From: Luzula sylvatica
Taxonomy: Eukaryota > Streptophyta > Magnoliopsida > Poales > Juncaceae
Length of the DNA: 64,000 nucleotides
Direction: 5' to 3'
NCBI GenBank assembly: GCA_946800325.1
Contig: OX326958.1
Coordinates: 32,595,314-32,659,313, forward strand
The notes below the pieces were generated by a model that made no database searches, was not told where the DNA came from, and saw only the letters and a program-made list of their open reading frames with translations. A program made the position numbers and the translations under genes. Below are positions 1 to 15,261 of this stretch, piece after piece. Numbering within the stretch: the stretch's first letter is position 1; each line of letters begins with the position of its first letter.

Positions 1-1987
1 GATTTTAACGCTTTGTGGAGTTCAAAAAACGTGTTTTGAGATCATTTGTATCGTATCTTTTACTACATAACTTTTCGCCGAATTTCACAAACACTAACAA
101 AGTTTGTTTTTCGATTCAAAACAAGATTTTAGCGCTTTGTGGAGTTCAAATAACGTGTTTTGAGATCATTTGTATCGTATCTTTTACTACATAACTTTTC
201 ACCAAATTTCACATACACTAAGAAAGTTTGTTTTTCGATTCAAAACAAGATTTTAACGCTTTGTGGAGTTCAAATAACGTGTTTTGAGATCATTTGTATC
301 GTATATTTTACTACATAACTTTTCACCAAATTTCACAAACACTAAGAAAGTTTGTTTTTCGATTCAAAACAAGATTTTAGCGCTTTGTGGAGTTCAAATA
401 ACGTGTTTTTAGATCATTTGTATCGTATCTTTTGCTACATAACTTTTCACCAAATTTCTCAAACACTAAGAAATTTTGTTTTTCGATTCAAAACAAGATT
501 CTAACGCTTTGTGGAGTTCAAATAACGTGTTTTGAGATCATTTGTATCGTATCTTTTACTACAAAAATTTTCACCAAATTTCACAAACACTAAGAAAGTT
601 TGTTTTCCGATTCAAAACAAGATTTTAACGCTTGGAGGAGTTCAAATAACGTGTTTTTAGATCATTTGTATCGTATCTTTTACTACATAACTTTTCACCA
701 AATTTCACAAACACTAACAAAGTTTGTTTTTCGATTCAAAACAAGATTTTAACGCTTTGTGGAGTTCAAATAACGTGTTTTGAGATCATTTGTATCGTAT
801 CTTTTACTACATAACTTTTCACCAAATTTCACAAACACTAAGAAAGTTTGTTTTTCGATTCAAAACAAGATTTTAGCGCTTTGTGGAGTTCAAATAACGT
901 GTTTTTAGATCATTTGTATCGTATCTTTTACTACATAACTTTTCACCAAATTTCACATACACTAAGAAAGTTTGTTTTTCGATTCAAAACAAGATTTTAA
1001 CGCTTTGTGGAGTTCAAATAACGTGTTTTGAGATTATTTGTGCCGTACCTTTTACTATATAACTTTTCACCAAATTTCACAAATACTAAGAAAGTTTGTT
1101 TTTCGATTCAAAACCAGATTTTAACGCTTTGAGGAGTTCAAATAACGTGTTTTTAGATCATTTGTATCGTATCTTTTACAACAAAACTTTTCACCGAATT
1201 TCACAAACACTAAGAAAGTTTGTTTTTCGATTAAAAACAAGATTTTAACGTTTTGATGATTTCAATTAACGTGTTTTTAGATCTTTTGTATCGTATCTTC
1301 TGACTACATAACTTTTCACCAAATTTCACATACACTAAGAAAGTTTGTTTTTCGATTCAAAACAAGATTTTTGCGCTTTGTGGAGTTCAAATAACGTGTT
1401 TTGAGATCATTTGTATCGTATCTTTTAATACATAACTTTTCACCAAATTTCACAAACACTAAGAAAGTTTGTTTTTCGATTCAAAACAAGATTTTAACGC
1501 TTTGAGGAGTTCAAATAACGTGTTATTAGATCATTTGTATCGTATCTTTTGAGTACATAACTTTTCACCAAATTTCAAAAACACTAAGAAAGTCTGTTTT
1601 TCGATTCAAAACAAGATTTTAACGCTTTGAGGAGTTCAAATAACGTGTTTTGAGATCATTTGTATCGTATCTTTTACTACATAACTTTTCACCACATTTC
1701 ACAAACACTAAGAAAGTATGTTTTTCGATTCAAAACAAGATTTTAACGCTTTGAGGAGTTCAAATAACGTGTTTTTTGATTATTTGTATCGTAACTTTTA
1801 ACTACATAACTTTTCACCAAATTTCACAAACACTAAGAAAGTTTGTGTTTCGATTCAAAACAAGATTTTAACGCTTTGAGGAGTTCAAATAACGTGTTTT
1901 GAGATCATTTGTATCGTATCTATTACTACATAACTTTTCACCAAATTTCACAAACACTAAGAAAGTTTGTTTTTCGATTCAAAACAA
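1..1987. repeat. Satellite section preceding the first 17-mer block
   Basis: Sixteen monomers related to, but not in register with, the block that follows. The first five or so follow the same variant order as 3104-3740 (TTCGCCGAATTTC, then TTTTGCTACA, then ATTCTAACG, then TACAAAAATT). The rest contains variants not seen in the 2108-bp block, such as the GTTTTGATGATTTC monomer near 1250 and one-base insertions in TTTTGACTAC or TTTTGAGTAC. Such one-base indels shift register by 1 bp. Confidence 0.75.
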
Positions 1988-4095
1988 GATTTTAACGCTT
2001 TGTGGAGTTCAAAAAACGTGTTTTGAGATCATTTGTATCGTATCTTTTACTACATAACTTTTCGCCGAATTTCACAAACACTAACAAATTTTGTTTTTCG
2101 ATTCAAAACAAGATTTTAGCGCTTTGTGGAGTTCAAATAACGTGTTTTGAGATCATTTGTATCGTATCTTTTACTACATAACTTTTCACCAAATTTCACA
2201 TACACTAAGAAAGTTTGTTTTTCGATTCAAAACAAGATTTTAACGCTTTGTGGAGTTCAAATAACGTGTTTTGAGATCATTTGTATCGTATCTTTTACTA
2301 CATAACTTTTCACCAAATTTCACAAACACTAAGAAAGTTTGTTTTTCGATTCAAAACAAGATTTTAGCGCTTTGTGGAGTTCAAATAACGTGTTTTTAGA
2401 TCATTTGTATCGTATCTTTTGCTACATAACTTTTCACCAAATTTCTCAAACACTAAGAAATTTGGTTTTTCGATTCAAAACAAGATTCTAACGCTTTGTG
2501 GAGTTCAAATAACGTGTTTTGAGATCATTTGTATCGTATCTTTTACTACATAACTTTTCACCAAATTTCACAAACACTAAGAAAGTTTGTTTTTCGATTC
2601 AAAACAAGATATTAGCGCTTTGTGGAGTTCAAATAACGTGTTTTTAGATCATTTGTATCGTATCTTTTACTACATAACTTTTCACCAAATTTCACAAACA
2701 CTAACAAAGTTTGTTTTTCGATTCAAAACAAGATTTTAACGCTTTGTGGAGTTCAAATAACGTGTTTTGAGATCATTTGTATCGTATCTTTTACTACATA
2801 ACTTTTCACCAAATATCACAAACACTAAGAAAGTTTGTTTTTCGATTCAAAATAAGATTTTAACGCTTTGTGGAGTTCAAATAACGTGTTTTTAGATCAT
2901 TTGTATCGTATCTTTTACTACATTACTTTTCACCAAATTTCACAATCACTAAGAAAGTTTGTTTTTCGATTCAAAACAAGATTTTAGCACTTTGTGGACT
3001 TCAAATAACGTGTTTTGAGATCAGTTGTATCGTATCTTTTACTACATAACTTTTCACCAAATTTCACAAACACTAAGAAAGTTTGTTTTTCGATTCAAAA
3101 CAAGATTTTAACGCTTTGTGGAGTTCAAAAAACGTGTTTTGAGATCATTTGTATCGTATCTTTTACTACATAACTTTTCGCCGAATTTCACAAACACTAA
3201 CAAAGTTTGTTTTTCGATTCAAAACAAGATTTTAGCGCTTTGTGGAGTTCAAATAACGTGTTTTGAGATCATTTGTATCGTATCTTTTACTACTTAAATT
3301 TTCACCAAATTTCACATACACTAAGAAAGTTTGTTTTTCGATTCAAAACAAGATTTTAACGCTTTGTGGAGTTCAAATAACGTGTTTTGAGATCATTTGT
3401 ATCGTATCTTTTACTACATAACTTTTCACCAAATTTCACAAACACTAAGAAAGTTTGTTTTTCGATTCAAAACAAGATTTTAGCGCTTTGTGGAGTTCAA
3501 ATAACGTGTTTTTAGATCATTTGTATCGTATCTTTTGCTACATAACTTTTCACCAAATTTCTCAAACACTAAGAAATTTTGTTTTTCGATTCAAAACAAG
3601 ATTCTAACGCTTTGTGGAGTTCAAATAACGTGTTTTGAGATCATTTGTATCGTATCTTTTACTACAAAAATTTTCACCAAATTTCACAAACACTAAGAAA
3701 GTTTGTTTTCCGATTCAAAACAAGATTTTAACGCTTTGAGGAGTTCAAATAACGTGTTTTTAGATCATTTGTATCGTATCTTTTACTACATAACTTTTCA
3801 CCAAATTTCACAAACACTAAGAAAGTTTGTTTTTCGATTCAAAACTAGATTTTAGCGCTTTGTGGAGTTCAAATAACGTGTTTTGAGATCATTTGTATCG
3901 TATCTTTTACTACATAACTTTTCACCAAATTTCTCAAACACTAAGAAAGTTTGTTTTTCGATTCAAAACAAGATTTTAACGCTTTGTGGAGTTCAAATAA
4001 CGTGTTTTGAGATCATTTGTATCGTATCTTTTACTACATAACTTTTCACCAAATTTCACAAACACTAAGAAAGTTTGTTTTTCGATTCAAAACAA
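1988..4095. repeat. Higher-order repeat A, copy 1 (17 monomers, 2108 bp)
   Basis: Begins with the diagnostic monomer that has GTTCAAAAAACG and TTCGCCGAATTTC. Landmarks recur 2108 bp downstream at constant offset: TTTGGTTTTT 2461 to 4569, the AATATCAC variant 2813 to 4921, CAATCACT 2943 to 5051, TACTTAAATT 3293 to 5401, and the AACTAGATTTT monomer 3843 to 5951. The offset equals 17 x 124. Confidence 0.9.
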
Positions 4096-6203
4096 GATTT
4101 TAACGCTTTGTGGAGTTCAAAAAACGTGTTTTGAGATCATTTGTATCGTATCTTTTACTACATAACTTTTCGCCGAATTTCACAAACACTAACAAATTTT
4201 GTTTTTCGATTCAAAACAAGATTTTAGCGCTTTGTGGAGTTCAAATAACGTGTTTTGAGATCATTTGTATCGTATCTTTTACTACATAACTTTTCACCAA
4301 ATTTCACATACACTAAGAAAGTTTGTTTTTCGATTCAAAACAAGATTTTAACGCTTTGTGGAGTTCAAATAACGTGTTTTGAGATCATTTGTATCGTATC
4401 TTTTACTACATAACTTTTCACCAAATTTCACAAACACTAAGAAAGTTTGTTTTTCGATTCAAAACAAGATTTTAGCGCTTTGTGGAGTTCAAATAACGTG
4501 TTTTTAGATCATTTGTATCGTATCTTTTGCTACATAACTTTTCACCAAATTTCTCAAACACTAAGAAATTTGGTTTTTCGATTCAAAACAAGATTCTAAC
4601 GCTTTGTGGAGTTCAAATAACGTGTTTTGAGATCATTTGTATCGTATCTTTTACTACATAACTTTTCACCAAATTTCACAAACACTAAGAAAGTTTGTTT
4701 TTCGATTCAAAACAAGATATTAGCGCTTTGTGGAGTTCAAATAACGTGTTTTTAGATCATTTGTATCGTATCTTTTACTACATAACTTTTCACCAAATTT
4801 CACAAACACTAACAAAGTTTGTTTTTCGATTCAAAACAAGATTTTAACGCTTTGTGGAGTTCAAATAACGTGTTTTGAGATCATTTGTATCGTATCTTTT
4901 ACTACATAACTTTTCACCAAATATCACAAACACTAAGAAAGTTTGTTTTTCGATTCAAAATAAGATTTTAACGCTTTGTGGAGTTCAAATAACGTGTTTT
5001 TAGATCATTTGTATCGTATCTTTTACTACATTACTTTTCACCAAATTTCACAATCACTAAGAAAGTTTGTTTTTCGATTCAAAACAAGATTTTAGCACTT
5101 TGTGGACTTCAAATAACGTGTTTTGAGATCAGTTGTATCGTATCTTTTACTACATAACTTTTCACCAAATTTCACAAACACTAAGAAAGTTTGTTTTTCG
5201 ATTCAAAACAAGATTTTAACGCTTTGTGGAGTTCAAAAAACGTGTTTTGAGATCATTTGTATCGTATCTTTTACTACATAACTTTTCGCCGAATTTCACA
5301 AACACTAACAAAGTTTGTTTTTCGATTCAAAACAAGATTTTAGCGCTTTGTGGAGTTCAAATAACGTGTTTTGAGATCATTTGTATCGTATCTTTTACTA
5401 CTTAAATTTTCACCAAATTTCACATACACTAAGAAAGTTTGTTTTTCGATTCAAAACAAGATTTTAACGCTTTGTGGAGTTCAAATAACGTGTTTTGAGA
5501 TCATTTGTATCGTATCTTTTACTACATAACTTTTCACCAAATTTCACAAACACTAAGAAAGTTTGTTTTTCGATTCAAAACAAGATTTTAGCGCTTTGTG
5601 GAGTTCAAATAACGTGTTTTTAGATCATTTGTATCGTATCTTTTGCTACATAACTTTTCACCAAATTTCTCAAACACTAAGAAATTTTGTTTTTCGATTC
5701 AAAACAAGATTCTAACGCTTTGTGGAGTTCAAATAACGTGTTTTGAGATCATTTGTATCGTATCTTTTACTACAAAAATTTTCACCAAATTTCACAAACA
5801 CTAAGAAAGTTTGTTTTCCGATTCAAAACAAGATTTTAACGCTTTGAGGAGTTCAAATAACGTGTTTTTAGATCATTTGTATCGTATCTTTTACTACATA
5901 ACTTTTCACCAAATTTCACAAACACTAAGAAAGTTTGTTTTTCGATTCAAAACTAGATTTTAGCGCTTTGTGGAGTTCAAATAACGTGTTTTGAGATCAT
6001 TTGTATCGTATCTTTTACTACATAACTTTTCACCAAATTTCTCAAACACTAAGAAAGTTTGTTTTTCGATTCAAAACAAGATTTTAACGCTTTGTGGAGT
6101 TCAAATAACGTGTTTTGAGATCATTTGTATCGTATCTTTTACTACATAACTTTTCACCAAATTTCACAAACACTAAGAAATTTTGTTTTTCGATTCAAAA
6201 CAA
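4096..6203. repeat. Higher-order repeat A, copy 2 (17 monomers)
   Basis: Head-to-tail copy of the preceding block at an offset of 2108 bp, near identical by eye. It is followed by divergent monomers, including a GTTTTTACATATTTTG variant with a one-base insertion, that belong to the larger superunit. Confidence 0.9.
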
Positions 6204-8561
6204 GATTTTAGCGCTTTGAGGAGTTCAAATAACGTGTTTTTACATATTTTGTATCGTATCTTTTGACTACATAACTTTTCACCAAATTTCATAAACACTA
6301 AGAAAGTCTGTTTTTCGATTCAAAACAAGATTTTAACGCTTTGAGGAGTTCAAATAACGTGTTTTGAGATCATTTGTATCGTATCTTTTACTACATAAAT
6401 TTTCACCAAATTTCACAAACACTAAGAAAGTTTGTTTTTCGATTCAAAACCAGATTTTAGCGCTTTGTGGAGTTCAAATAACGTGTTTTTAGATCATTTG
6501 TATCGTATCTTTTACTACATAAATTTTCACCAAATTTCACATACACTAAGAAAGTTTGTTTTTCGATTCAAAACAAGATTTTAACGCTTTGTGGAGTTCA
6601 AATAACGTGTTTTGAGATCATTTGTATCGTATCTTTTACTACATAACTTTTCACCAAATTTCACAAACACTAAGAAAGTTTGTTTTCCGATTCAAAACAA
6701 GATTTTAACGCTTTGAGGAGTTCAAATAACGTGTTTTGAGATCATTTGTATCGTATCTTTTACTACATAACTTTTCACCAAATTTCTCAAACACTAAGAA
6801 AGTTTGTTTTTCGATTCAAAACAAGATTTTAACGCTTTGTGGAGTTCAAATAACGTGTTTTGAGATCATTTGTATCGTATCTTTTACTACATAACTTTTC
6901 ACCAAATTTCACAAACACTAAGAAAGTTTGTTTTTCGATTCAAAACAAGATTTTAGCGCTTTGTGGAGTTCAAATAACGTGTTTTGAGATCATTTGTATC
7001 GTATCTTTTACTACACAAATTTTCACCAAATTTCATAAACACTAAGAAAGTTTGTTTTTCGATTCAAAACAAGATTTTAGCGCTTTGAGGAGTTCAAATA
7101 ACGTGTTTTTAGATCATTTGTATCGTATTTTTTACTACATAACTTTTCACCAAATTTCACAAACACTCAGAAAGTTTGTTTTTCGATTCAAAACAAGATT
7201 TTAACGCATTGTGGAGTTCAAATAACGTGTTTTGAGATCATTTGTATCGTATCTTTTACTACATAACTTTTCACCAAATTTCACAAACACTAAGAAAGTT
7301 TGTTTTTCGATTCAAAACAAGATATTAGCGCTTTGTGGAGTTCAAATAACGTGTTTTTAGATCATTTGTATCGTATATTTTACTGCATAACTTTTCACCA
7401 AATTTCACAAACACTAACAAAGTTTGTTTTTCGATTCAAAACAAGATTTTAACGCTTTGTGGAGTTCAAATAACGTGTTTTGAGATCATTTGTATCGTAT
7501 CTGTTACTACATAACTTTTCACCAAATTTCACAAACACTAAGAAAGTTTGTTTTTCGATTCAAAACAAGATTTTAACGCTTTGGGGAGTTCAAATAACGT
7601 GTTTTTAGATCATTTGTATCGTATCTTTTACTACATTACTTTTCACCAAATTTCACAATCACTAAGAAAGTTTGTTTTTCGATTCAAAACAAGATTTTAG
7701 CACTTTGTGGACTTCAAATGACGTGTTTTCAGAGCAGTTGTATCGTATCTTTTACTACATAACTTTTCACCAAATTTCACAAACACTAAGAAAGTTTGTT
7801 TTTCGATTCAAAACAAGATTTTAACGCTTTGTGGAGTTCAAAAAACGTGTTTTGAGATCATTTGTATCGTATCTTTTACTATATAACTTTTCGCCGAATT
7901 TCACAAACACTAACAAAGTTTGTTTTTCGATTCAAAACAAGATTTTAGCGCTTTGTGGAGTTCAAATAACGTGTTTTGAGATCATTTGTATCGTATCTTT
8001 TACTACATAACTTTTCACCAAATTTCACATACACTAAGAAAGTTTGTTTATCGATTCAAAACAAGATTTTAACGATTTGTGGAGTTCAAATAACGTGTTT
8101 TGAGATCATTTGTATCGTATCTTTTACTACATAACTTTTCACCAAATTTCTCAAACACTAAGAAATTTTGTTTTTCGATTCAAAACAAGATTCTAACGGT
8201 TTGTGGAGTTCAAATAACGTGTTTTGAGATCATTTGTATCGTATCTTTTACTACAAAAAATTTCACCAAATTTCACAAACACTAAGAAAGTTTGTTTTCC
8301 GATTCAAAACAAGATTTTAATGCTTTGAGGAGTTCAAATAACGTGTTTTTAGATCATTTGTATCGTATCTTTTAACTACATAACTTTTCACCAAATTTCA
8401 CAAACACTAAGAAAGTTTGTGTTTCGATTCAAAACAAGATTTTAACGCTTTGAGGAGTTCAAATAACGTGTTTTGAGATCATTTGTATCGTATCTATTAC
8501 TACATAACTTTTCACCAAATTTCACAAACACTAAGAAAGTTTGTTTTTCGATTCAAAACAA

Positions 8562-10669
8562 GATTTTAACGCTTTGTGGAGTTCAAAAAACGTGTTTTGA
8601 GATCATTTGTATCGTATCTTTTACTACATAACTTTTCGCCGAATTTCACAAACACTAACAAATTTTGTTTTTCGATTCAAAACAAGATTTTAGCGCTTTG
8701 TGGAGTTCAAATAACATGTTTTGAGATCATTTGTATCGTATCTTTTACTACATAACTTTTCACCAAATTTCACATACACTAAGAAAGTTTGTTTTTCGAT
8801 TCAAAACAAGATTTTAACGCTTTGTGGAGTTCAAATAACGTGTTTTGAGATCATTTGTATCGTATCTTTTACTACATAACTTTTCACCAAATTTCACAAA
8901 CACTAAGAAAGTTTGTTTTTCGATTCAAAACAAGATTTTAGCGCTTTGTGGAGTTCAAATAACGTGTTTTTAGATCATTTGTATCGTATCTTTTGCTACA
9001 TAACTTTTCACCAAATTTCTCAAACACTAAGAAATTTGGTTTTTCGATTCAAAACAAGATTCTAACGCTTTGTGGAGTTCAAATAACGTGTTTTGAGATC
9101 ATTTGTATCGTATCTTTTACTACATAACTTTTCACCAAATTTCACAAACACTAAGAAAGTTTGTTTTTCGATTCAAAACAAGATATTAGCGCTTTGTGGA
9201 GTTCAAATAACGTGTTTTTAGATCATTTGTATCGTATCTTTTACTACATAACTTTTCACCAAATTTCACAAACACTAACAAAGTTTGTTTTTCGATTCAA
9301 AACAAGATTTTAACGCTTTGTGGAGTTCAAATAACGTGTTTTGAGATCATTTGTATCGTATCTTTTACTACATAACTTTTCACCAAATATCACAAACACT
9401 AAGAAAGTTTGTTTTTCGATTCAAAATAAGATTTTAACGCTTTGTGGAGTTCAAATAACGTGTTTTTAGATCATTTGTATCGTATCTTTTACTACATTAC
9501 TTTTCACCAAATTTCACAATCACTAAGAAAGTTTGTTTTTCGATTCAAAACAAGATTTTAGCACTTTGTGGACTTCAAATAACGTGTTTTGAGATCAGTT
9601 GTATCGTATCTTTTACTACATAACTTTTCACCAAATTTCACAAACACTAAGAAAGTTTGTTTTTCGATTCAAAACAAGATTTTAACGCTTTGTGGAGTTC
9701 AAAAAACGTGTTTTGAGATCATTTGTATCGTATCTTTTACTACATAACTTTTCGCCGAATTTCACAAACACTAACAAAGTTTGTTTTTCGATTCAAAACA
9801 AGATTTTAGCGCTTTGTGGAGTTCAAATAACGTGTTTTGAGATCATTTGTATCGTATCTTTTACTACTTAAATTTTCACCAAATTTCACATACACTAAGA
9901 AAATTTGTTTTTCGATTCAAAACAAGATTTTAACGCTTTGTGGAGTTCAAATAACGTGTTTTGAGATCATTTGTATCGTATCTTTTACTACATAACTTTT
10001 CACCAAATTTCACAAACACTAAGAAAGTTTGTTTTTCGATTCAAAACAAGATTTTAGCGCTTTGTGGAGTTCAAATAACGTGTTTTTAGATCATTTGTAT
10101 CGTATCTTTTGCTACATAACTTTTCACCAAATTTCTCAAACACTAAGAAATTTTGTTTTTCGATTCAAAACAAGATTCTAACGCTTTGTGGAGTTCAAAT
10201 AACGTGTTTTGAGATCATTTGTATCGTATCTTTTACTACAAAAATTTTCACCAAATTTCACAAACACTAAGAAAGTTTGTTTTCCGATTCAAAACAAGAT
10301 TTTAACGCTTTGAGGAGTTCAAATAACGTGTTTTTAGATCATTTGTATCGTATCTTTTACTACATAACTTTTCACCAAATTTCACAAACACTAAGAAAGT
10401 TTGTTTTTCGATTCAAAACTAGATTTTAGCGCTTTGTGGAGTTCAAATAACGTGTTTTGAGATCATTTGTATCGTATCTTTTACTACATAACTTTTCACC
10501 AAATTTCTCAAACACTAAGAAAGTTTGTTTTTCGATTCAAAACAAGATTTTAACGCTTTGTGGAGTTCAAATAACGTGTTTTGAGATCATTTGTATCGTA
10601 TCTTTTACTACATAACTTTTCACCAAATTTCACAAACACTAAGAAATTTTGTTTTTCGATTCAAAACAA
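8562..10669. repeat. Higher-order repeat A, copy 3 (displaced)
   Basis: Same landmark order as copy 2 at an offset of 4466 bp: GCTACATAAC 5645 to 10111, the AACTAGATTT monomer 5951 to 10417, and TACATATTTTG 6241 to 10707. It is separated from copy 2 by about 2.36 kb of other monomers, so it was moved as part of a larger duplicated block. Confidence 0.85.
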
Positions 10670-13600
10670 GATTTTAGCGCTTTGAGGAGTTCAAATAACG
10701 TGTTTTTACATATTTTGTATCGTATCTTTTGACTACATAACTTTTCACCAAATTTCATAAACACTAAGAAAGTCTGTTTTTCGATTCAAAACAAGATTTT
10801 AACGCTTTGAGGAGTTCAAATAACGTGTTTTGAGATCATTTGTATCGTATCTTTTACTACATAAATTTTCACCAAATTTCACAAACACTAAGAAAGTTTG
10901 TTTTTCGATTCAAAACCAGATTTTAGCGCTTTGTGGAGTTCAAATAACGTGTTTTTAGATCATTTGTATCGTATCTTTTACTACATAAATTTTCACCAAA
11001 TTTCACATACACTAAGAAAGTTTGTTTTTCGATTCAAAACAAGATTTTAACGCTTTGTGGAGTTCAAATAACGTGTTTTGAGATCATTTGTATCGTATCT
11101 TTTACTACATAACTTTTCACCAAATTTGACAAACACTAAGAAAGTTTGTTTTTCGATTCAAAACAAGATTTTAGCGCTTTGTGGAGTTCAAATAACGTGT
11201 TTTGAGATCATTTGTATCGTATCTTTTACTACACAAATTTTCACCAAATTTCATAAACACTAAGAAAGTTTGTTTTTCGATTCAAAACAAGATTTTAGCG
11301 CTTTGAGGAGTTCAAATAACGTGTTTTTAGATCATTTGTATCGTATTTTTTACTACATAACTTTTCACCAAATTTCACAAACACTCAGAAAGTTTGTTTT
11401 TCGATTCAAAACAAGATTTTAACGCATTGTGGAGTTCAAATAACGTGTTTTGAGATCATTTGTATCGTATCTTTTACTACATAACTTTTCACCAAATTTC
11501 ACAAACACTAAGAAAGTTTGTTTTTCGATTCAAAACAAGATATTAGCGCTTTGTGGAGTTCAAATAACGTGTTTTTAGATCATTTGTATCGTATATTTTA
11601 CTGCATAACTTTTCACCAAATTTCACAAACACTAACAAAGTTTGTTTTTCGATTCAAAACAAGATTTTAACGCTTTGTGGAGTTCAAATAACGTGTTTTG
11701 AGATCATTTGTATCGTATCTTTTACTACATAACTTTTCACCAAATTTCACAAACACTAAGAAAGTTTGTTTTTCGATTCAAAACAAGATTTTAACGCTTT
11801 GGGGAGTTCAAATAACGTGTTTTTAGATCATTTGTATCGTATCTTTTACTACATTACTTTTCACCAAATTTCACAATCACTAAGAAAGTTTGTTTTTCGA
11901 TTCAAAACAAGATTTTAGCACTTTGTGGACTTCAAATGACGTGTTTTCAGAGCAGTTGTATCGTATCTTTTACTACATAACTTTTCACCAAATTTCACAA
12001 ACACTAAGAAAGTTTGTTTTTCGATTCAAAACAAGATTTTAACGCTTTGTGGAGTTCAAAAAACGTGTTTTGAGATCATTTGTATCGTATCTTTTACTAT
12101 ATAACTTTTCGCCGAATTTCACAAACACTAACAAAGTTTGTTTTTCGATTCAAAACAAGATTTTAGCGCTTTGTGGAGTTCAAATAACGTGTTTTGAGAT
12201 CATTTGTATCGTATCTTTTACTACATAACTTTTCACCAAATTTCACATACACTAAGAAAGTTTGTTTATCGATTCAAAACAAGATTTTAACGCTTTGTGG
12301 AGTTCAAATAACGTGTTTTGAGATCATTTGTATCGTATCTTTTACTACATAACTTTTCACCAAATTTCTCAAACACTAAGAAATTTTGTTTTTCGATTCA
12401 AAACAAGATTCTAACGGTTTGTGGAGTTCAAATAACGTGTTTTGAGATCATTTGTATCGTATCTTTTACTACAAAAAATTTCACCAAATTTCACAAACAC
12501 TAAGAAAGTTTGTTTTCCGATTCAAAACAAGATTTTAATGCTTTGAGGAGTTCAAATAACGTGTTTTTAGATCATTTGTATCGTATCTTTTACTACATAA
12601 CTTTTCACCAAATTGCACAAACACTAAGAAAGTTTGTTTTTCGATTCAAAACAAGATTTTAGCGCTTTGTGGAGTTCAAATAACGTGTTTTGAGATCATT
12701 TGTATCGTATCTTTTACTACATAACTTTTCACCAAATTTCACAAACACTAAGAAAGTTTGTTTTTCGATTCAAAACAAGATTTTAACGCTTTGTGGAGTT
12801 CAAATAACGTGTTTTGAGATTACTTGTATCGTATCTTTTACTACATAACTTTTCACCAAATTTCACAAACACTAAGAAAGTTTGTTTTTCGATTCAAAAC
12901 AAGATTTTAGCGCTTTGAGGAGTTCAAATAACGTGTTTTTACATATTTTGTATCGTATCTTTTGACTACATAACTTTTCACCAAATTTCACAAACACTAA
13001 GAAAGTCTGTTTTTCGATTCAAAACAAGATTTTAACGCTTTGAGGAGTTCAAATAACGTGTTTTGAGATCATTTGTATCGTATCTTTTACTACATAAATT
13101 TTCACCAAATTTCACAAACACTAAGAAAGTTTGTTTTTCGATTCAAAACCAGATTTTAGCGCTTTGTGGAGTTCAAATAACGTGTTTTTAGATCATTTGT
13201 ATCGTATCTTTTACTACATAACTTTTCACCAAATTTCACATACACTAAGAAAGTTTGTTTTTCGATTCAAAACAAGATTTTAACGCTTTGTGGAGTTCAA
13301 ATAACGTGTTTTGAGATCATTTGTATCGTATCTTTTACTACATAACTTTTCACCAAATTTCACAAACACTAAGAAAGTTTGTTTTTCGATTCAAAACAAG
13401 ATTTTAGCGCTTTGTGGAGTTCAAATAACGTGTTTTGAGATCATTTGTATCGTATCTTTTACTACATAACTTTTCACCAATTTTCACAAACACTAAGAAA
13501 GTTTGTTTTTCGATTCAAAACAAGATTTTAGCGCTTTGTGGAGTTCAAATAACGTGTTTTTAGATCATTTGTATCGTATCTTTTACTACATAACTTTTCA

Positions 13601-15261
13601 CCAAATTTCACAAACACTAAGAAAGTTTGTTTTTCGATTCAAAACAAGATTTTAACGCTTTGTGGAGTTCAAATAACGTGTTTTGAGATTATTTGTGTCG
13701 TATCTTTTACTATATAACTTTTCACCAAATTTCACAAACACTAAGAAAGTTTGTTTTTCAATTCAAAACAAGATTTTAACGCTTTGAGGAGTTCAAATAA
13801 CGTGTTTTTAGATCATTTGTATCGTATCTTTCACAACATAACTTTTCACCGAATTTCACAAACACTAAGAAAGTTTGTTTTTCGATTAAAAACAAGATTT
13901 TAACGTTTTGATGATTTCAATTAACGTGTTTTTAGATCATTTGTATCGTATCTTTTACTACATAACTTTTCACCAAATTTCACAAACACTAAGAAAGTTT
14001 GTTTTTCGATTCAAAACAAGATTTTTGCGCTTTGTGGAGTTCAAATAACGTGTTTTGAGATCATTTGTATCGTATCTTTTAATACATAACTTTTCACCAA
14101 ATTTCACAAACACTAAGAAAGTTTGTTTTTCGATTCAAAACAAGATTTTAACGCTTTGTGGAGTTCAAATAACGTGTTCTGAGATCAATTGTATCGTATC
14201 TTTTACTACATAACTTTTCACCAAATTTCACAAACACTAAGAAAGATTGTTTTTCTATTCAAAACAAGATTTTAACGCTTTGAGGAGTTCAAATAACGTG
14301 TTATTAGATTATTTGTATCGTATCTTTTGAGTACATAACTTTTCACCAAATTTCACAAACACTAAGAAAGTCTGTTTTTCGATTCAAAACAAGATTTTAA
14401 CGCTTTGAGGAGTTCAAATAACGTGTTTTGAGATCATTTGTATCGTATCTTTTACTACATAACTTTTCACCACATTTCACAAACACTAAGAAAGTATGTT
14501 TTTCGATTCAAAACAAGATTTTAACGCTTTGAGGAGTTCAAATAACGTGTTTTTAGATTATTTGTATCGTAACTTTTAACTACATAACTTTTCACCAAAT
14601 TTCACAAACACTAAGAAAGTTTGTGTTTCGATTCAAAACAAGATTTTAACGCTTTGACGAGTTCAAATAACGTGTTTTGAGATCATTTGTATCGTATCTT
14701 TTACTACATAACTTTTCACCAAATTTCACAAACACTAAGAAAGTTTGTTTTTCGATTCAAAACAAGATATTAGCGCTTTGTGGAGTTCAAATAACGTGTT
14801 TTTAGATCATTTCTATCGTATCTTTTACTACATAACTTTTCACCAAATTTCACAAACACTAACAAAGTTTGTTTTTCGATTCAAAACAAGATTTTAACGC
14901 TTTGTGGAGTTCAAATAACGTGTTTTGAGATCATTTGTATCGTATCTTTTACTACATAACTTTTCACCAAATTTCACAAACACTAAGAAAGTTTGTTTTT
15001 CGATTCAAAACAAGATTTTAACGCTTTGAGGAGTTCAAATAACGTGTTTTTAGATCATTTGTATCGTATCTTTTACTACATTACTTTTCACCAAATTTCA
15101 CAATCACTAAGAAAGTTTGTTTTTCGATTCAAAACAAGATTTTAGCACTTTGTGGACTTCAAATAACGTGTTTTGAGATCAGTTGTATCGTATCTTTTAC
15201 TACATAACTTTTCACCAAATTTCACAAACACTAAGAAATTTTGTTTTTCGATTCAAAACAA
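9678..15261. repeat. Higher-order repeat B, copy 1 (45 monomers, 5584 bp)
   Basis: Starts at the GTTCAAAAAACG marker monomer. Its landmarks recur exactly 5584 bp downstream throughout: repeated short ORF starts at 11078 to 16662 and 12318 to 17902, the marker at 12035 to 17619, the ATTTCTATCG monomer near 14810 to 20394, and the marker at 15262 to 20846. 5584 is 45 x 124 plus 4, consistent with four extra one-base insertions shared by both copies. Confidence 0.9.
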
